Under the pieces are notes generated by a model, which saw only the letters and a program-made list of their open reading frames with translations, searched no databases and was not told the DNA's origin. From the NCBI RefSeq assembly GCF_900114035.1, contig NZ_FORP01000039.1, positions 1 to 46,227 of the forward strand: 46,227 nt of DNA, written 5' to 3'. Source of the stretch: Amycolatopsis sacchari. Its GTDB lineage: Bacteria; Actinomycetota; Actinomycetes; Mycobacteriales; Pseudonocardiaceae. This document shows, piece by piece, positions 8,895-18,976 of the stretch; the first letter of the stretch is position 1; each line of letters begins with the position of its first letter. The position numbers and the translations under genes were made by a program.

Positions 8895-10271
8895 GTGTTC
8901 GCCGGACGTCACGTCCTCGTCGCGGGTGCCGGGGTGACCGGGCGCTCGGCGGTGCCCGTCTTGCTGGAGCTGGGGGCGCGCGTCACCGTCACCGACGGCG
9001 ACGCCGCGCGGCTGGCCGAGTTCGAGGGCACCGGCGCGGGGACCGCGCTGAGCCTGGCGGAGCCGCCCGCCGACGTGGACCTCGTGGTCACCAGCCCCGG
9101 CTGGCGGCCCACGTCGCCGCTGCTCGTGGCCGCCGCGGAGGCGGGCATCGAGGTGATCGGTGACGTCGAACTCGCCTGGCGGCTGGGGCAGACGCGGGAA
9201 AAGCCGCCCGTGTGGCTCGCGGTCACGGGCACCAACGGCAAGACCACGACCGTCGGCATGCTGGAGTCCATCCTGCGTGCGTCCGGGCACAACGCGATCG
9301 CCTGCGGCAACGTCGGTTACGCCGTGCTCGACGCCGTCCAGGGCGGGTACGAGGTGCTCGCCGTGGAGCTGTCGAGCTTCCAGCTGCACTGGTCGAACAC
9401 GCTCGCCCCGCGGGCCGCCGTCGTGCTCAACCTCGCCGAGGACCACCTGGACTGGCACGGCTCGATGGAGGCCTACGCGGCCGACAAGGGCAAGCTGCTG
9501 GAGCGCGCCGAGGTCGTCGTGCACAACGCCGACGACGCGTGGTCCACGCGCCTGGCCGCCGCGAACGAGTCCGCGCGGCACGTCGGCTTCCGCCTGGACA
9601 CCCCCGCGCCGGGGGAGCTGGGCCTGGTCGAGGACCTGCTGATCGACCGCGCGTACGTGCTCGACCCAGCGACGAGCGCCGAGGAGCTGTGCACGGTCTC
9701 CGACGTGCGCCCCGCCGGACCGCACAACGTCGCCAACGCGCTCGCGGCCGCCGCGCTCGCCCGCGCGTACGGCGTGAGCACCGAGGCGGTCGCGAAGGGG
9801 CTGCGGGAGTTCCAGCCCGGTGCGCACCGCGCGGTCGAGGTCGGCGAGGTCGACGGCGTCCGCTACATCAACGACTCCAAGGCCACCAACCCGCACGCCG
9901 CGGCGGGTTCGCTGCTCGCGCACCCCGGCGTCGTCTGGATCGCGGGCGGGCTGCTCAAGGGCGCGCACGTCGACGACCTCGTCGCCGCCGTCGCCGACCG
10001 GCTGCGCGGGGCGGTGCTCCTGGGTACCGATTCCGGGGTGATCGCCGCCGCTCTCGCGCGACACGCGCCGAATGTCCCCGTCCGGACCGTCCCGCCGGGT
10101 CACGATGAACCCATGAGTGCGGCGGTAGAGGCGGCCCGAGTGCTGGCACGTCCCGGTGACGTCGTGCTGCTGGCACCGGCAGCGGCATCGATGGACCTGT
10201 TCCGGGACTACGCCCACCGTGGGAACGCCTTCGCTGAGGCGGTGCGTGAACTCCCGCGGCGGCGTGGATGA
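8895..10271 (+). CDS. murD: UDP-N-acetylmuramoylalanine--D-glutamate ligase MurD
   Basis: The 458-aa enzyme begins with a Rossmann-type GAGVTGRSAV motif, then the ATP loop GTNGKTTT (Lys about 116), and contains NLAEDHLDWHGSMEAY and INDSKATNPHA, characteristic of MurD. It adds D-glutamate to UDP-MurNAc-L-Ala. I chose the GTG at 8895, which leaves two bases after mraY, because FAGRHVLVAGAG aligns with family N-termini. The ATGA at the end couples it to ftsW. Confidence 0.96.
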   Translation: MFAGRHVLVAGAGVTGRSAVPVLLELGARVTVTDGDAARLAEFEGTGAGTALSLAEPPADVDLVVTSPGWRPTSPLLVAAAEAGIEVIGDVELAWRLGQTREKPPVWLAVTGTNGKTTTVGMLESILRASGHNAIACGNVGYAVLDAVQGGYEVLAVELSSFQLHWSNTLAPRAAVVLNLAEDHLDWHGSMEAYAADKGKLLERAEVVVHNADDAWSTRLAAANESARHVGFRLDTPAPGELGLVEDLLIDRAYVLDPATSAEELCTVSDVRPAGPHNVANALAAAALARAYGVSTEAVAKGLREFQPGAHRAVEVGEVDGVRYINDSKATNPHAAAGSLLAHPGVVWIAGGLLKGAHVDDLVAAVADRLRGAVLLGTDSGVIAAALARHAPNVPVRTVPPGHDEPMSAAVEAARVLARPGDVVLLAPAAASMDLFRDYAHRGNAFAEAVRELPRRRG

Positions 10272-11689
10272 CGGCGCTCGAAGACAGACCCCAGGCGGAG
10301 GAGCCGCGCCGGGAACGGCCGGAGCGCCGGATCGGCACGGTCTACACGGCGCTGACGGCGTGGCTGTCGCGCCCGCTGGCCGACTTCCACCTGGTGCTCG
10401 CGCTGACCGGGTTGCTGACGTCGATCGGCATCGTGATGGTGCTGTCGGCGTCCTCGGTCGCGTCGGTCGACCCGGCCACCGGCTCGGGCGTGTACTCGCT
10501 GTTCAAGAAGCACCTGGTGTTCGTGCTGTCCGGCTCGGTCGTGTTCTACGTGGGCCTGCGGCTGCCGCTCAAGCGCATCCGCGCGCTGTCGTCGATGGCG
10601 GTGCTGGTCTGCCTCGGCATGCTCGCGCTCGTGCTGACGCCGCTGGGCTCGGCGGGCGGCGGCGCGCAGCGCTGGTTCGTGATCGGCTCGTTCTCGGTGC
10701 AGCCGGTGGAGTTCACCAAGGTCGCGCTCGCCCTGTGGGGCGCGCACGTCCTGGTCACCAAGTACGGGCTGCTGCACCAGTGGCGGCACCTGCTCGTCCC
10801 GGTGGTGCCGGTGGCGCTGCTGATGTTCGCGCTCGTGATGGCGCAGCCGAACCTGTCCGGCACGATCACGCTCGGCGTGGTGCTGGCGTCGCTGCTGTGG
10901 TTCGCCGGGGCGCCGAAACGGTTGTTCGCGGTGCTGTTCGCCGGCGGGATCGCGGGCGTGGTGGTGCTGGCGCTGACGGCGAGCTACCGCGCCGCGCGCG
11001 TGCTGTCGTTCCTCTCGCCCGCCAACGACACCAGCGGCGCGGCCTACCAGGCCACGCAGGCCAAGTACGCGCTCGCCGACGGCGGGCTGTTCGGCAAGGG
11101 GCTGGGGCAGGGCCCGTCGAAGTGGGCGTACCTGCCCAACGTGCAGAACGACTTCATCTTCGCCGTGATCGGCGAGGAGCTCGGTTTCGTCGGCTGCGTC
11201 GTGGTGATCGGGCTGTTCGTCGGGCTGACCATCGTCGGGCTGCGCATCGCCACCCGCAACCTCGACCCGTGGATCCGCATCGTGGCGGGCACGCTGACCG
11301 TGTTCACCGTGTCGCAGGCCGGGATCAACATCGGGTACGTGGTCGGGCTGCTGCCGGTCACGGGTGTCACGCTGCCGCTGATCTCGGCCGGCGGCACCTC
11401 GATCTGGGTCACGATGTTCCTCATGGGCGTGCTCGCGAACGCGGCGAGGCACGAACCCGAGTCGGTCGCCGCACTGCGTTCGCAGGGACCGGGTAAATTC
11501 GGTCGCCTCCTGCGGTTGCCCGCGCCCGACGTCTACCGCCCACCCACCCGGCGGCGAGGCAGCGGACGCGCCACGGCCTCCCGGGGGGCCCGGCCGTCCG
11601 CGCGCCGGACCCGTTCTGCCCAGCCGGCGGAGCGGCGGCGCGCGGCGCGGGACTACGGTAGACGTTCGACGCGAAGAGGAACCACGTGA
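10268..11689 (+). CDS. ftsW: Peptidoglycan glycosyltransferase FtsW (SEDS family)
   Basis: The 473-aa polytopic protein has about ten transmembrane segments. SEDS features are visible: [20 protein letters not shown], the long extracytoplasmic loop with [20 protein letters not shown], and the C-terminal LISAGGTS. FtsW polymerises lipid II at the septum with FtsI. The cytoplasmic C-terminus (about residues 410-473) is strongly Arg/Pro-rich, as in other actinobacteria where the tail contacts divisome partners (inference). It overlaps murD and murG by four bases each. Confidence 0.95.
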   Translation: MTALEDRPQAEEPRRERPERRIGTVYTALTAWLSRPLADFHLVLALTGLLTSIGIVMVLSASSVASVDPATGSGVYSLFKKHLVFVLSGSVVFYVGLRLPLKRIRALSSMAVLVCLGMLALVLTPLGSAGGGAQRWFVIGSFSVQPVEFTKVALALWGAHVLVTKYGLLHQWRHLLVPVVPVALLMFALVMAQPNLSGTITLGVVLASLLWFAGAPKRLFAVLFAGGIAGVVVLALTASYRAARVLSFLSPANDTSGAAYQATQAKYALADGGLFGKGLGQGPSKWAYLPNVQNDFIFAVIGEELGFVGCVVVIGLFVGLTIVGLRIATRNLDPWIRIVAGTLTVFTVSQAGINIGYVVGLLPVTGVTLPLISAGGTSIWVTMFLMGVLANAARHEPESVAALRSQGPGKFGRLLRLPAPDVYRPPTRRRGSGRATASRGARPSARRTRSAQPAERRRAARDYGRRSTRRGTT

Positions 11690-12786
11690 GCAAAGCCGTG
11701 AGCGGGCGGGCCCCCACCGTCGTCGTGGCGGGTGGCGGCACCGCCGGACACATCGAGCCCGCGATGGCGCTCGCCGACGCGGTGAAGCGCCTGCGGCCCG
11801 ACGCCACCGTCGTCGCCCTCGGCACCCCGAAGGGCCTGGAGAACGAACTCATCCCCCGGCGGGGGTACCCGCTGGAGCTGATCCCGCCGGTGCCGCTGCC
11901 GCGCAAGCCGACCGCCGACCTGCTGCGCCTGCCGCTGAAGGTCCGCGACTCGGTGAAGCAGGCGCGCGCGGTGCTGGACCGGGTCGGCGCGGACGTCGTG
12001 GTCGGTTTCGGCGGCTACGTCTCGCTGCCCGCGTACTTCGCGGCGCGCGGGCGGGTGCCGATCGTCGTGCACGAGGCCAACCAGTCGCCGGGCCTGGCGA
12101 ACCGGGTGGGCGCGCGGTTCGCCGCCCGCGTCGCCGTGGCCGTGCCGGGCACGCCGCTGCCGGGCGCCGAGGTGATCGGCATCCCGCTGCGCCGGTCCAT
12201 CACGTCGCTGGACCGCGCCGCGCTGCGGGCCGAGGCCCGCAAGCACTTCGACCTCGACCCGGACGCGCCGACGCTGCTGGTGTTCGGCGGTTCGCAGGGC
12301 GCGCGGTCGATCAACAACGCGGTTTCCGGTGCGGCGAAGGACCTCGCCGACGCCGGGATCGGCGTGCTGCACGCGCACGGCCCGAAGAACACGCTCGCCG
12401 TGCAGGAGTTTCCCGGCCGCCCGTCGTACGTGCCGGTGCCGTACCTGGAGCGGATGGACCTGGCATACGCGGCGGCGGACATGGTGCTGTGCCGTTCGGG
12501 CGCGATGACGGTGGCCGAGGTGTCGGCCGTCGGCCTGCCCGCGGTGTTCGTGCCGCTGCCGATCGGCAACGGCGAGCAGGCGACCAACGCCAAGCCCGCG
12601 GTGGACGCCGGTGCCGCGCTGCTGGTACCGGACGCGGAGCTGACCCCGGCGAAGGTGGCCGAGCTGGTCGTCCCGCGGCTGACCGATCCGGCCGAGCTGG
12701 CGAAGATGGGCGCGGCGGCGGTCGGCATGGGCCACCGCGAGGCCGACGAGGTGCTGGCGCGGATCGTGCTGGAGGTGGCGGAATGA
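11686..12786 (+). CDS. murG: Undecaprenyldiphospho-muramoylpentapeptide N-acetylglucosaminyltransferase MurG
   Basis: The 366-aa GT28 glycosyltransferase shows the N-terminal glycine loop [50 protein letters not shown] and the acceptor-side [15 protein letters not shown]. It adds GlcNAc to lipid I to make lipid II on the cytoplasmic membrane face. It starts with a GTGA overlap after ftsW and ends in an ATGA overlap with murC. Confidence 0.97.
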   Translation: MSKAVSGRAPTVVVAGGGTAGHIEPAMALADAVKRLRPDATVVALGTPKGLENELIPRRGYPLELIPPVPLPRKPTADLLRLPLKVRDSVKQARAVLDRVGADVVVGFGGYVSLPAYFAARGRVPIVVHEANQSPGLANRVGARFAARVAVAVPGTPLPGAEVIGIPLRRSITSLDRAALRAEARKHFDLDPDAPTLLVFGGSQGARSINNAVSGAAKDLADAGIGVLHAHGPKNTLAVQEFPGRPSYVPVPYLERMDLAYAAADMVLCRSGAMTVAEVSAVGLPAVFVPLPIGNGEQATNAKPAVDAGAALLVPDAELTPAKVAELVVPRLTDPAELAKMGAAAVGMGHREADEVLARIVLEVAE

Positions 12787-14162
12787 GCGTTCCCCCGCAG
12801 CTGGAGCGCGCGCACCTGATCGGCATCGGCGGCGCGGGCATGAGCGGGATCGCCCGGATCCTGCTGGCGCGCGGCGCGAAGGTGTCCGGTTCGGACGCCA
12901 AGGACTCGCGGGCGTTCCTCAGCCTGCGTGCGCAGGGCGCCCGGATCGAGATCGGGCAGCGCGCGGAGAACCTCGGTGAGCCGAGCGCGGTCGTGGTGTC
13001 CACGGCCATCAAGGAGACGAACCCGGAGCTGGCGGCGGCGCGCGAGCGCGGGATCCCGGTGCTGCACCGGGCGCAGGCGCTCGCGTTGCTGATGGAGGGG
13101 CACCGGGTCGCGTGCATCGCCGGTACCCACGGGAAGACGTCGACGACGTCGATGCTGACGGTCGCGTTGCAGCACTGCCGCCTCGACCCGTCGTTCGCGA
13201 TCGGCGGTGACCTCAACGAGTCCGGCGCGAACGCGCACCACGGCGAGGGCGGGATCTTCGTCGCGGAGGCGGACGAGAGCGACGGTTCGTTCCTGACGTA
13301 TTCGCCTTCGGTGGCCGTGGTGACCAATGTGGAGCCCGATCACCTCGACCACCACGGCACACCCGAGGCCTACACGGCGGTGTTCACGGAGTTCGTGAAG
13401 CGCATCCAGCCGGACGGGCTGCTGATCGTGTGCGGGGACGACGCGGCGGCGAGCGCGCTGGGCGAGCAGGCGGGCATGCGCGTGCAGCGGTACGGCCGCA
13501 CGGTCACCGGCGAGGACGACGCGCGCGTGCTGGACTACCGGGCGACCGACACCGGCGGCATGGTCCGGATCTCCCTGCGGGGCGAGGAAATCCTCGTGCC
13601 GGTCGCGGTGCCGGGCGAGCACATGGCGCTCAACGCGGTGGCCGCGCTGCTGGCCGGGATCGAGCTGGGCGCGCCCGTCGACGGGCTGGCCGAGGGGCTC
13701 GGCGCGTTCGGCGGGGTGCGGCGGCGGTTCGAGTTCAAGGGCCGTGCCGGGGACGTGCGGGTGTACGACGACTACGCCCACCACCCGACGGAGGTCGCGG
13801 CGCAGCTGCGGGCGGTGCGGCACGCGGCGGGCAGCGGCCGGGTGGTCGTGGTGTTCCAGCCGCACCTGTACTCGCGCACGAAGACGTTCGCGGCGGAGTT
13901 CGCGCAGGCGCTGTCGCTGGCGGACGAGGTCGTGGTGCTGGACGTGTACGGCGCGCGCGAGGAGCCGCAGCCGGGCGTGTCGGGCGCGTTGATCGCGGAC
14001 CGGATCACCGGTGCGGGCGTGCACTACGAGCCGGCGTTCGACCGCGTGGTGCCGCTGGCGGCGGACCTGGTGAAGCCGGGTGACCTGCTGGTGACGATGG
14101 GCGCCGGGGACGTGACGCAGCTCGGTCCGGAGATCCTGGCGGAGCTGGACCGGCGGGCATGA
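12783..14162 (+). CDS. murC: UDP-N-acetylmuramate--L-alanine ligase MurC
   Basis: The 459-aa ligase opens with [17 protein letters not shown], the MurC Rossmann motif. It continues with the ATP loop GTHGKTST (Lys about 118), [21 protein letters not shown] and [10 protein letters not shown]. It adds L-alanine as the first residue of the stem peptide. The ATG start overlaps murG, and the stop overlaps the ftsQ start. Confidence 0.97.
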   Translation: MSVPPQLERAHLIGIGGAGMSGIARILLARGAKVSGSDAKDSRAFLSLRAQGARIEIGQRAENLGEPSAVVVSTAIKETNPELAAARERGIPVLHRAQALALLMEGHRVACIAGTHGKTSTTSMLTVALQHCRLDPSFAIGGDLNESGANAHHGEGGIFVAEADESDGSFLTYSPSVAVVTNVEPDHLDHHGTPEAYTAVFTEFVKRIQPDGLLIVCGDDAAASALGEQAGMRVQRYGRTVTGEDDARVLDYRATDTGGMVRISLRGEEILVPVAVPGEHMALNAVAALLAGIELGAPVDGLAEGLGAFGGVRRRFEFKGRAGDVRVYDDYAHHPTEVAAQLRAVRHAAGSGRVVVVFQPHLYSRTKTFAAEFAQALSLADEVVVLDVYGAREEPQPGVSGALIADRITGAGVHYEPAFDRVVPLAADLVKPGDLLVTMGAGDVTQLGPEILAELDRRA

Positions 14163-14947
14163 CGACGCGGGTGCAGCGGCGGAGGCCGTCGGCGCGGCGG
14201 ACGACCGGCAGGCCGGTGCGCAGCCACCGGGGCCGCCGTCCGCTGACCGCGCGCAACCGCACCGGCACGGGCGTCAGCAGGCGCCGGGCGCTGCGGCGGC
14301 GGTGGGTCGCGCTGCTGACGGTGCTCACCGTGATCACCGTGGTGTACCTGGTGCTCTTCACGTCGTTGCTGGGCGTCCGCTCGGTGGAGGTGGAGGGCGC
14401 CAAGACGGTGCCCGCGGACCAGGTCCTCGCGGCGGCGGACGTGCCCGACCGCAAACCGATGATGTTCGTCGACACCGATGCCATCGCCGCCCGGGTGCTG
14501 AAGCTCCCGGGCGTGGCGACGGTGGACGTGTCGCGGTCCTGGCCCTCGACGGTCGAAATCGCGGTGACCGAGCGGACGCCGGTGGGCTGGTTCAGCCGGG
14601 ACGGTGGCGTGCACCTGGTGGACAGCACCGGCCTGGATTACAAGACCGTGCAGAACAAGCCGGAGAAGCTGCCCGAGCTGAGCCTGCTCAACGTCGCCCC
14701 GGACGACGCGGTAACGCGCTCGGTCGTGGCGGTGCTGGCGAGCCTCCCGCAGCCGCTGAAGGACCAGGTGACGGTCGTGCGGGCGCAGACCCCGGGCGGC
14801 GTGGAGTTCACCCTGGCCAACGGCAAGGTGGTGCGCTGGGGCAGCGCGGACGACCCGGACCGGAAGATGAAGGTCCTGACGGTGCTGCTGACCAGGGAAG
14901 GCCACACCTACGACGTGGCGAGCCCGGACCTGCCGACCGTCTCTTGA
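14159..14947 (+). CDS. ftsQ: Cell division protein FtsQ
   Basis: The 262-aa bitopic protein has a highly basic N-terminus (about residues 1-49), one transmembrane helix (about 50-70), a POTRA domain starting [18 protein letters not shown] (about 72-141), and an FtsQ/DivIB domain with [18 protein letters not shown]. It scaffolds FtsL/FtsB and FtsW-FtsI at the septum. It starts in an ATGA overlap with murC and is the last gene before a 361-bp gap. Confidence 0.94.
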   Translation: MTTRVQRRRPSARRTTGRPVRSHRGRRPLTARNRTGTGVSRRRALRRRWVALLTVLTVITVVYLVLFTSLLGVRSVEVEGAKTVPADQVLAAADVPDRKPMMFVDTDAIAARVLKLPGVATVDVSRSWPSTVEIAVTERTPVGWFSRDGGVHLVDSTGLDYKTVQNKPEKLPELSLLNVAPDDAVTRSVVAVLASLPQPLKDQVTVVRAQTPGGVEFTLANGKVVRWGSADDPDRKMKVLTVLLTREGHTYDVASPDLPTVS

Positions 14948-15308
14948 GGACGCTCCCTTCCCGCCGCTCAGCAGGCGCGCCGGCGCCGGTGGACCCCGGT
15001 ACCCAGGCACGAGGCGGGACCAGGGAAAAAGAAAGAATGCCTCGACTGCGGTCAGGCGACGGCATGCTCACCCAACTCCGGGGCGGGCTCCTTGACGCCA
15101 CCCGGTGTGGGGAGAAAAGTGTTGGCGGTCCGGTGATTTTGCACCGCCTTGCGCGACACGCGGCGTGGCTGCTGGATTCCGGCCTGCCTGATCCCTACCG
15201 TCCTGCACCAAGCCAGAAGTTGACATAACTCTAAGTCTCAACTTGAGGTTTACGGTTGTGCCACTCCGGCGAGCGGTACGAGTACTCACGATCAGGAAGG
15301 CGGACCCG
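14948..15308 (+). promoter_or_regulatory. ftsZ upstream regulatory region
   Basis: This 361-bp region has no gene. Near its right end are a -35-like TTGACA (15220-15225), the perfect palindrome CTCAA-C-TTGAG (15237-15247) and a -10-like TACGGT (15251-15256). TTGACA and TACGGT are too far apart (25 bp) to be one promoter, so two overlapping signals or an activator/repressor site are likelier. A good Shine-Dalgarno AGGAAGG precedes ftsZ. Known actinobacterial ftsZ genes have several developmentally or cell-cycle regulated promoters here; which proteins bind in this organism is unknown. Confidence 0.6.
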
Positions 15309-16586
15309 ATGACGCCCCCGCACAACTACCTCGCGGTGATCAAGGTCGTCGGCATCGGCGGTGGCGGTGTCAACGCCGTGAACCGCATGATCGAGGTCGG
15401 CCTCAAGGGTGTCGAGTTCATCGCGGTGAACACCGACGCGCAGGCACTGCTGATGTCCGACGCCGATGTCAAGCTCGACATCGGCCGCGAGCTGACCCGT
15501 GGCCTCGGCGCGGGCGCCAACCCCGAGGTGGGGCACAAGGCGGCCGAGGACCACCGCGAGGAGATCGAGGAGGTGCTCAAGGGCGCCGACATGGTCTTCG
15601 TGACCGCGGGCGAGGGCGGTGGCACCGGCACCGGTGGCGCACCGGTCGTCGCCTCGATCGCGCGGAAGCTCGGGGCGCTCACGATCGGCGTGGTCACGCG
15701 CCCGTTCACCTTCGAGGGCAAGCGGCGCGGCAAGCAGGCCGAGGACGGCATCCAGGCGCTGCGCAACGAGTGCGACACCCTGATCGTCATCCCCAACGAC
15801 CGGCTGCTGCAGCTCGGCGACATCGGCGTCAGCCTGATGGACGCGTTCCGCTCGGCCGACGAGGTGCTGCTCTCCGGTGTCCAGGGCATCACCGACCTCA
15901 TCACCACGCCCGGTCTGATCAACCTGGACTTCGCCGACGTCAAGTCGGTCATGTCGGGCGCGGGCAGCGCGCTGATGGGCATCGGTTCCGCGCGCGGCGA
16001 GGGCCGGGCGGTGCAGGCCGCCGAGAAGGCGATCAACTCGCCGCTGCTGGAGGCCTCGATGGAGGGGGCGCACGGCGCGCTGCTGTCCATCGCGGGCGGC
16101 TCCGACCTCGGCCTGTTCGAGATCAACGAGGCCGCCTCGCTGGTCCAGGAGGCCGCGCACCCCGACGCCAACATCATCTTCGGGACGATCATCGACGACT
16201 CGCTCGGCGACGAGGTGCGGGTGACCGTCATCGCCGCCGGGTTCGACGCCGGCGCCCCGACGCACAAGAAGCTCGAACCGCCCGCCGTGGGCTCGCGCCC
16301 GTCGACCACGACGGCGTCGGCCGAGGCGGGGCAGGTGCGCACGCCGCCCACCCCGTCGAGCCCGCCGCCGCCCGCCTCGGGTGCCTTCCCGCCGCCGCGC
16401 ACCTCGACGCCCTCGTCGTACCCGCCTCCGCCGCAGTCGCCGTCGCTCCCGCAGCCCGGCACCGGATCCCGCGGCGCGTACCCGGCGCCGCGCAACGGGC
16501 AGGGCAGCCTGCCGGGCCGCGCCGTGCCGGTCACCGACGACCCCACCGACGACGAGGTCGACGTTCCGCCGTTCATGCGCCGCTGA
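15309..16586 (+). CDS. ftsZ: Cell division protein FtsZ
   Basis: This is a 425-aa tubulin-like GTPase. N-terminus [20 protein letters not shown] is the standard actinobacterial form. The tubulin signature [10 protein letters not shown] and the T7-loop region [17 protein letters not shown] are present. A Pro/Ser-rich linker (about residues 320-410) precedes the conserved C-terminal peptide DVPPFMRR, which binds SepF and other membrane tethers. The frame remains open to 15243, but that part covers the palindrome and promoter-like boxes and is unlike homologues, so the ATG at 15309 is used. Confidence 0.98.
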   Translation: MTPPHNYLAVIKVVGIGGGGVNAVNRMIEVGLKGVEFIAVNTDAQALLMSDADVKLDIGRELTRGLGAGANPEVGHKAAEDHREEIEEVLKGADMVFVTAGEGGGTGTGGAPVVASIARKLGALTIGVVTRPFTFEGKRRGKQAEDGIQALRNECDTLIVIPNDRLLQLGDIGVSLMDAFRSADEVLLSGVQGITDLITTPGLINLDFADVKSVMSGAGSALMGIGSARGEGRAVQAAEKAINSPLLEASMEGAHGALLSIAGGSDLGLFEINEAASLVQEAAHPDANIIFGTIIDDSLGDEVRVTVIAAGFDAGAPTHKKLEPPAVGSRPSTTTASAEAGQVRTPPTPSSPPPPASGAFPPPRTSTPSSYPPPPQSPSLPQPGTGSRGAYPAPRNGQGSLPGRAVPVTDDPTDDEVDVPPFMRR

Positions 16587-16617
16587 CCTCCGCGCCCGTT
16601 TCTGGGAAGGTGGAGAC

Positions 16618-17316
16618 GTGCGCATTCGACGGGTGGTGACGACCCGGGCAGGCGGGTCGTCGGCAGGCAACTACGAATCCTTCAACCTCGGCGACCACGT
16701 CGGCGACGACTCCGCCGCCGTGGCGGCCAACCGCAAGCGGCTGGCCGACGAGCTGGGGCTGGACAGGATCGCCTGGATGGAACAGGTGCACGGGCGCACC
16801 GTCACGGTTGTCGACGGCACCGAGGACGGCCCGGCCGAGGCGACCGACGGGCTCGTGACCGCCACCCCCGGCGTCGCCGTGGCGGTGCTCGTCGCCGACT
16901 GCGTGCCGGTGCTGCTGGGTGACGCCGAGGCCGGCGTCGTGGCGGCCGTGCACGCGGGCCGCGTGGGCGCGCGCGTGGGGGTGGTCCCGGCGACGCTCAA
17001 GGTGATGACGGAACTGGGCGCGCGCCCGGAGCGGATCGAGGTCCTGCTCGGCCCTGCCATCTGCGGCGAGGACTACGAGGTGCCCGCCGACATGGCGCGT
17101 GACGTCGAGAAGCACCTGCCCGGCAGCGCGACCAAGACCCGCAAGGGCACGCCGGGTCTGGACCTGCGTGCGGGGCTGTGGCACCAGCTCGCCGAGGCGG
17201 GTGTCGGCAAGATCGGCGTCGATCCGCGCTGCACGTTCGAGGACAAGACGTTGTTCAGCTACCGCCGCGACGGCACCACGGGCCGGATCGCGGCACTGAC
17301 GTGGATCGAAGAATGA
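16618..17316 (+). CDS. pgeF: Laccase-domain protein PgeF/YfiH (polyphenol oxidase family)
   Basis: The 232-aa protein has the family motifs NLGDHVGDD, MEQVHGRTV, VADCVPVLL and LGPAICGEDYEV. YfiH/PgeF proteins are reported to edit or recycle peptidoglycan precursors and to have purine nucleoside phosphorylase activity. The position after ftsZ is conserved in Gram-positives (ylmD). The usual HAGWRG box is HAGRVGARVG here, a variant that I believe is common in this clade. A GGAAGGTGGAG ribosome-binding site precedes the GTG at 16618. Its stop overlaps a 35-aa ORF. Confidence 0.9.
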   Translation: MRIRRVVTTRAGGSSAGNYESFNLGDHVGDDSAAVAANRKRLADELGLDRIAWMEQVHGRTVTVVDGTEDGPAEATDGLVTATPGVAVAVLVADCVPVLLGDAEAGVVAAVHAGRVGARVGVVPATLKVMTELGARPERIEVLLGPAICGEDYEVPADMARDVEKHLPGSATKTRKGTPGLDLRAGLWHQLAEAGVGKIGVDPRCTFEDKTLFSYRRDGTTGRIAALTWIEE

Positions 17317-17420
17317 GCGACGACGACCGGAGGGAGGAGTCGCTCCGATTGGTACAGCGCGCTCGTGCCTCGCGGACGTTGCCGCGGACCGAGGAACGAG
17401 GGGAGTGGGAACGTCCGTGA
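17313..17420 (+). CDS. Small 35-aa ORF coupled to pgeF and yggS
   Basis: An ATG at 17313 overlaps the pgeF stop by four bases (ATGA). The TGA at 17418-17420 overlaps the GTG of the next gene by four bases (GTGA). The predicted product starts MSDDDRREESLRLVQRARAS, is about half charged residues, and has no hydrophobic segment or known motif. The double overlap matches how the large genes of this cluster are joined, which argues that it is translated. It could be a small cytoplasmic protein or simply a coupling device that brings ribosomes to yggS. I do not recognise a family. Confidence 0.55.
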   Translation: MSDDDRREESLRLVQRARASRTLPRTEERGEWERP

Positions 17421-18160
17421 GCGGGGAACGCAAAGAGCAGCTGGCGAAGGCACTGGAGCAGGTCGAGGCGCGCGTCCGGAAGGCGTGTGAGGCGGCGGGA
17501 CGCGCCCGCGAGGAGGTGCGGCTGCTCGCCGTCACGAAGACGTTCCCCGCGTCCGACGCCGCGTTGCTGACCGACCTCGGGCTCACCGACCTCGCCGAGA
17601 ACCGCGACCAGGAGGCGGGCGCGAAGGCCGCCGAGGTCGCGCGGCTGCGGCCGGAGGCGGGGATCCGCTGGCACATGGTGGGCCGGCTGCAGCGCAACAA
17701 GGCGCGTTCCGTCGTGCGCTGGGCCGACGAGGTGCAGTCCGTGGACTCCGTCCGGCTGGCCGCCGCGCTCGACAAGGCGGTGCTCGCCGAAGGCCGCCCG
17801 AAGCTGGACGTGCTCGTGCAGGCGAGCATCGACGGCGACCCGGCGCGTGGTGGCTGTCCGCTTCCGGAACTCGGCGAACTGGCGGCCTACATCGCCCGGA
17901 CGGGTGGGTTGCGGCTGCGGGGCGTGATGGCCGTGGCGCCGCTGGGCGCCGACCCCGCACCGGCCTTCGAAAAGCTGGCTCTCGCTGCGGAAAAGCTCCG
18001 TCGCGACCACCCGGGAGCCACTGAGCTGTCCGCGGGCATGAGCGGCGATCTGGAGCAGGCGATCGCGCACGGTTCGACCTGTGTGCGTGTCGGAACCGCG
18101 TTGCTCGGTGGCCGCGGTTTAGCCTCGATCGCAAGCGGATCACCCGGAAGTGCGCGATGA
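17417..18160 (+). CDS. PLP homeostasis protein YggS (PLPBP family)
   Basis: The 247-aa PLP-binding barrel protein has the cofactor lysine in LLAVTKTFP (Lys about 41). Also visible are ENRDQEAGAKA, WHMVGRLQRNKARSVV, VLVQASIDGD and ELSAGMSGDLEQAIAHG. YggS/PROSC proteins hold and distribute pyridoxal phosphate; in Gram-positives the gene (ylmE) sits between pgeF and sepF, as here. The GTG at 17417 is preferred because it overlaps the upstream small ORF; a GTG at 17405 is in frame. sepF follows after 39 bases. Confidence 0.93.
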   Translation: MSGERKEQLAKALEQVEARVRKACEAAGRAREEVRLLAVTKTFPASDAALLTDLGLTDLAENRDQEAGAKAAEVARLRPEAGIRWHMVGRLQRNKARSVVRWADEVQSVDSVRLAAALDKAVLAEGRPKLDVLVQASIDGDPARGGCPLPELGELAAYIARTGGLRLRGVMAVAPLGADPAPAFEKLALAAEKLRRDHPGATELSAGMSGDLEQAIAHGSTCVRVGTALLGGRGLASIASGSPGSAR

Positions 18161-18199
18161 TCTCCGGGTAATCGAGTGAGGGAGCGGCTAGGGAGAGGC

Positions 18200-18799
18200 A
18201 TGAGTGCGCTTAACAAGCTGAAGGCCTACTTCGGCATGATCCCGGCCGACGAAGACGGTTACGACTCCTACGACCGGTACGACGACAACGACGACTACCG
18301 GCAGGACTTCGCTGACGACTCCTACGACGACCGGTACGAGGAGGAGCCACCCGCGCGCTCGCGTCGACGGTACCGCTCCGACTACGAAGACGAGCCACTG
18401 GGCCGGTCTCACGGGCGTGAGCCCGCGGTGCACGGCGCACTCGCCGTGGAGCGCCAGCCGGAGCCGGTGGCCCGGCTGCGGCCCGTCCCCGAGGCGCCTC
18501 GGGCGCCCCAGCGCGACCCGCTGAGCAAGATCACCACCCTGCACCCCAGCAGCTACCTGGAGGCGCGGGCGATCGGCGAGGCGTACCGCGAGGGCACGCC
18601 CGTGATCATCAACCTGACGGAGATGGAGAACGCGGACGCGCGCCGTCTCGTGGACTTCGCGGCGGGGCTCGCGTTCGCGCTCCGCGGCTCGATGGACCGC
18701 GTCACGAACAAGGTGTTCCTGCTGTCCCCGCCGGACGTCGAAGTGAGCGCGGAGGACCGGCGCCGGATCGCCGAGGGCGGGCTCTTCCTTCGTCACTGA
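18200..18799 (+). CDS. sepF: Cell division protein SepF
   Basis: The 199-aa protein has an N-terminal membrane-binding amphipathic segment ([14 protein letters not shown]) and a long acidic, Tyr/Asp/Arg-rich linker (about residues 15-110). The SepF core follows, with THHP-type sequence [37 protein letters not shown] and NKVFLLSP. In actinobacteria, which lack FtsA, SepF is the essential anchor of FtsZ to the membrane and binds the FtsZ C-terminal peptide. The start is set by the GGGAGAGG site seven bases upstream. Confidence 0.95.
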   Translation: MSALNKLKAYFGMIPADEDGYDSYDRYDDNDDYRQDFADDSYDDRYEEEPPARSRRRYRSDYEDEPLGRSHGREPAVHGALAVERQPEPVARLRPVPEAPRAPQRDPLSKITTLHPSSYLEARAIGEAYREGTPVIINLTEMENADARRLVDFAAGLAFALRGSMDRVTNKVFLLSPPDVEVSAEDRRRIAEGGLFLRH

Positions 18800-18847
18800 C
18801 TGGAGTGAGCCCCGTGCGCTCTGCGTAGGCAAAACCGTAGCGAGCGC

Positions 18848-18970
18848 GTGACGTAGAGTGAAACTTTAGCCCATTCGAGTGATAGCGTTGGATAAATCAC
18901 AGTAGGGTCACGCCCCCTGGACAACTCGGACGTCTCGGGTGCGGAGGGGCGGGGCCCGGTGTGGCAGAGT
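18848..18970 (+). promoter_or_regulatory. Promoter region for yggT-divIVA
   Basis: This 177-bp gap is the most AT-rich piece around. It has -10-like boxes TAGAGT (18854-18859), TAGGGT (18903-18908) and CAGAGT (18965-18970, six bases before the yggT GTG). An inverted repeat GTGAT-N12-ATCAC (18879-18900) sits directly before the TAGGGT box, where a -35 region or operator would be. Separate control of yggT-divIVA from sepF is therefore likely. Which box is used cannot be told from sequence. Confidence 0.5.
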
Positions 18971-18976
18971 GGACGC

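Noticed and set aside
15243..15308. Longer FtsZ N-terminus
   Set aside because: It covers the palindrome and promoter-like boxes; actinobacterial FtsZ starts [12 protein letters not shown].
18879..18900. GTGAT-N12-ATCAC as a CRP/GlxR site
   Set aside because: The spacer is too long for the GTGA-N6-TCAC consensus.
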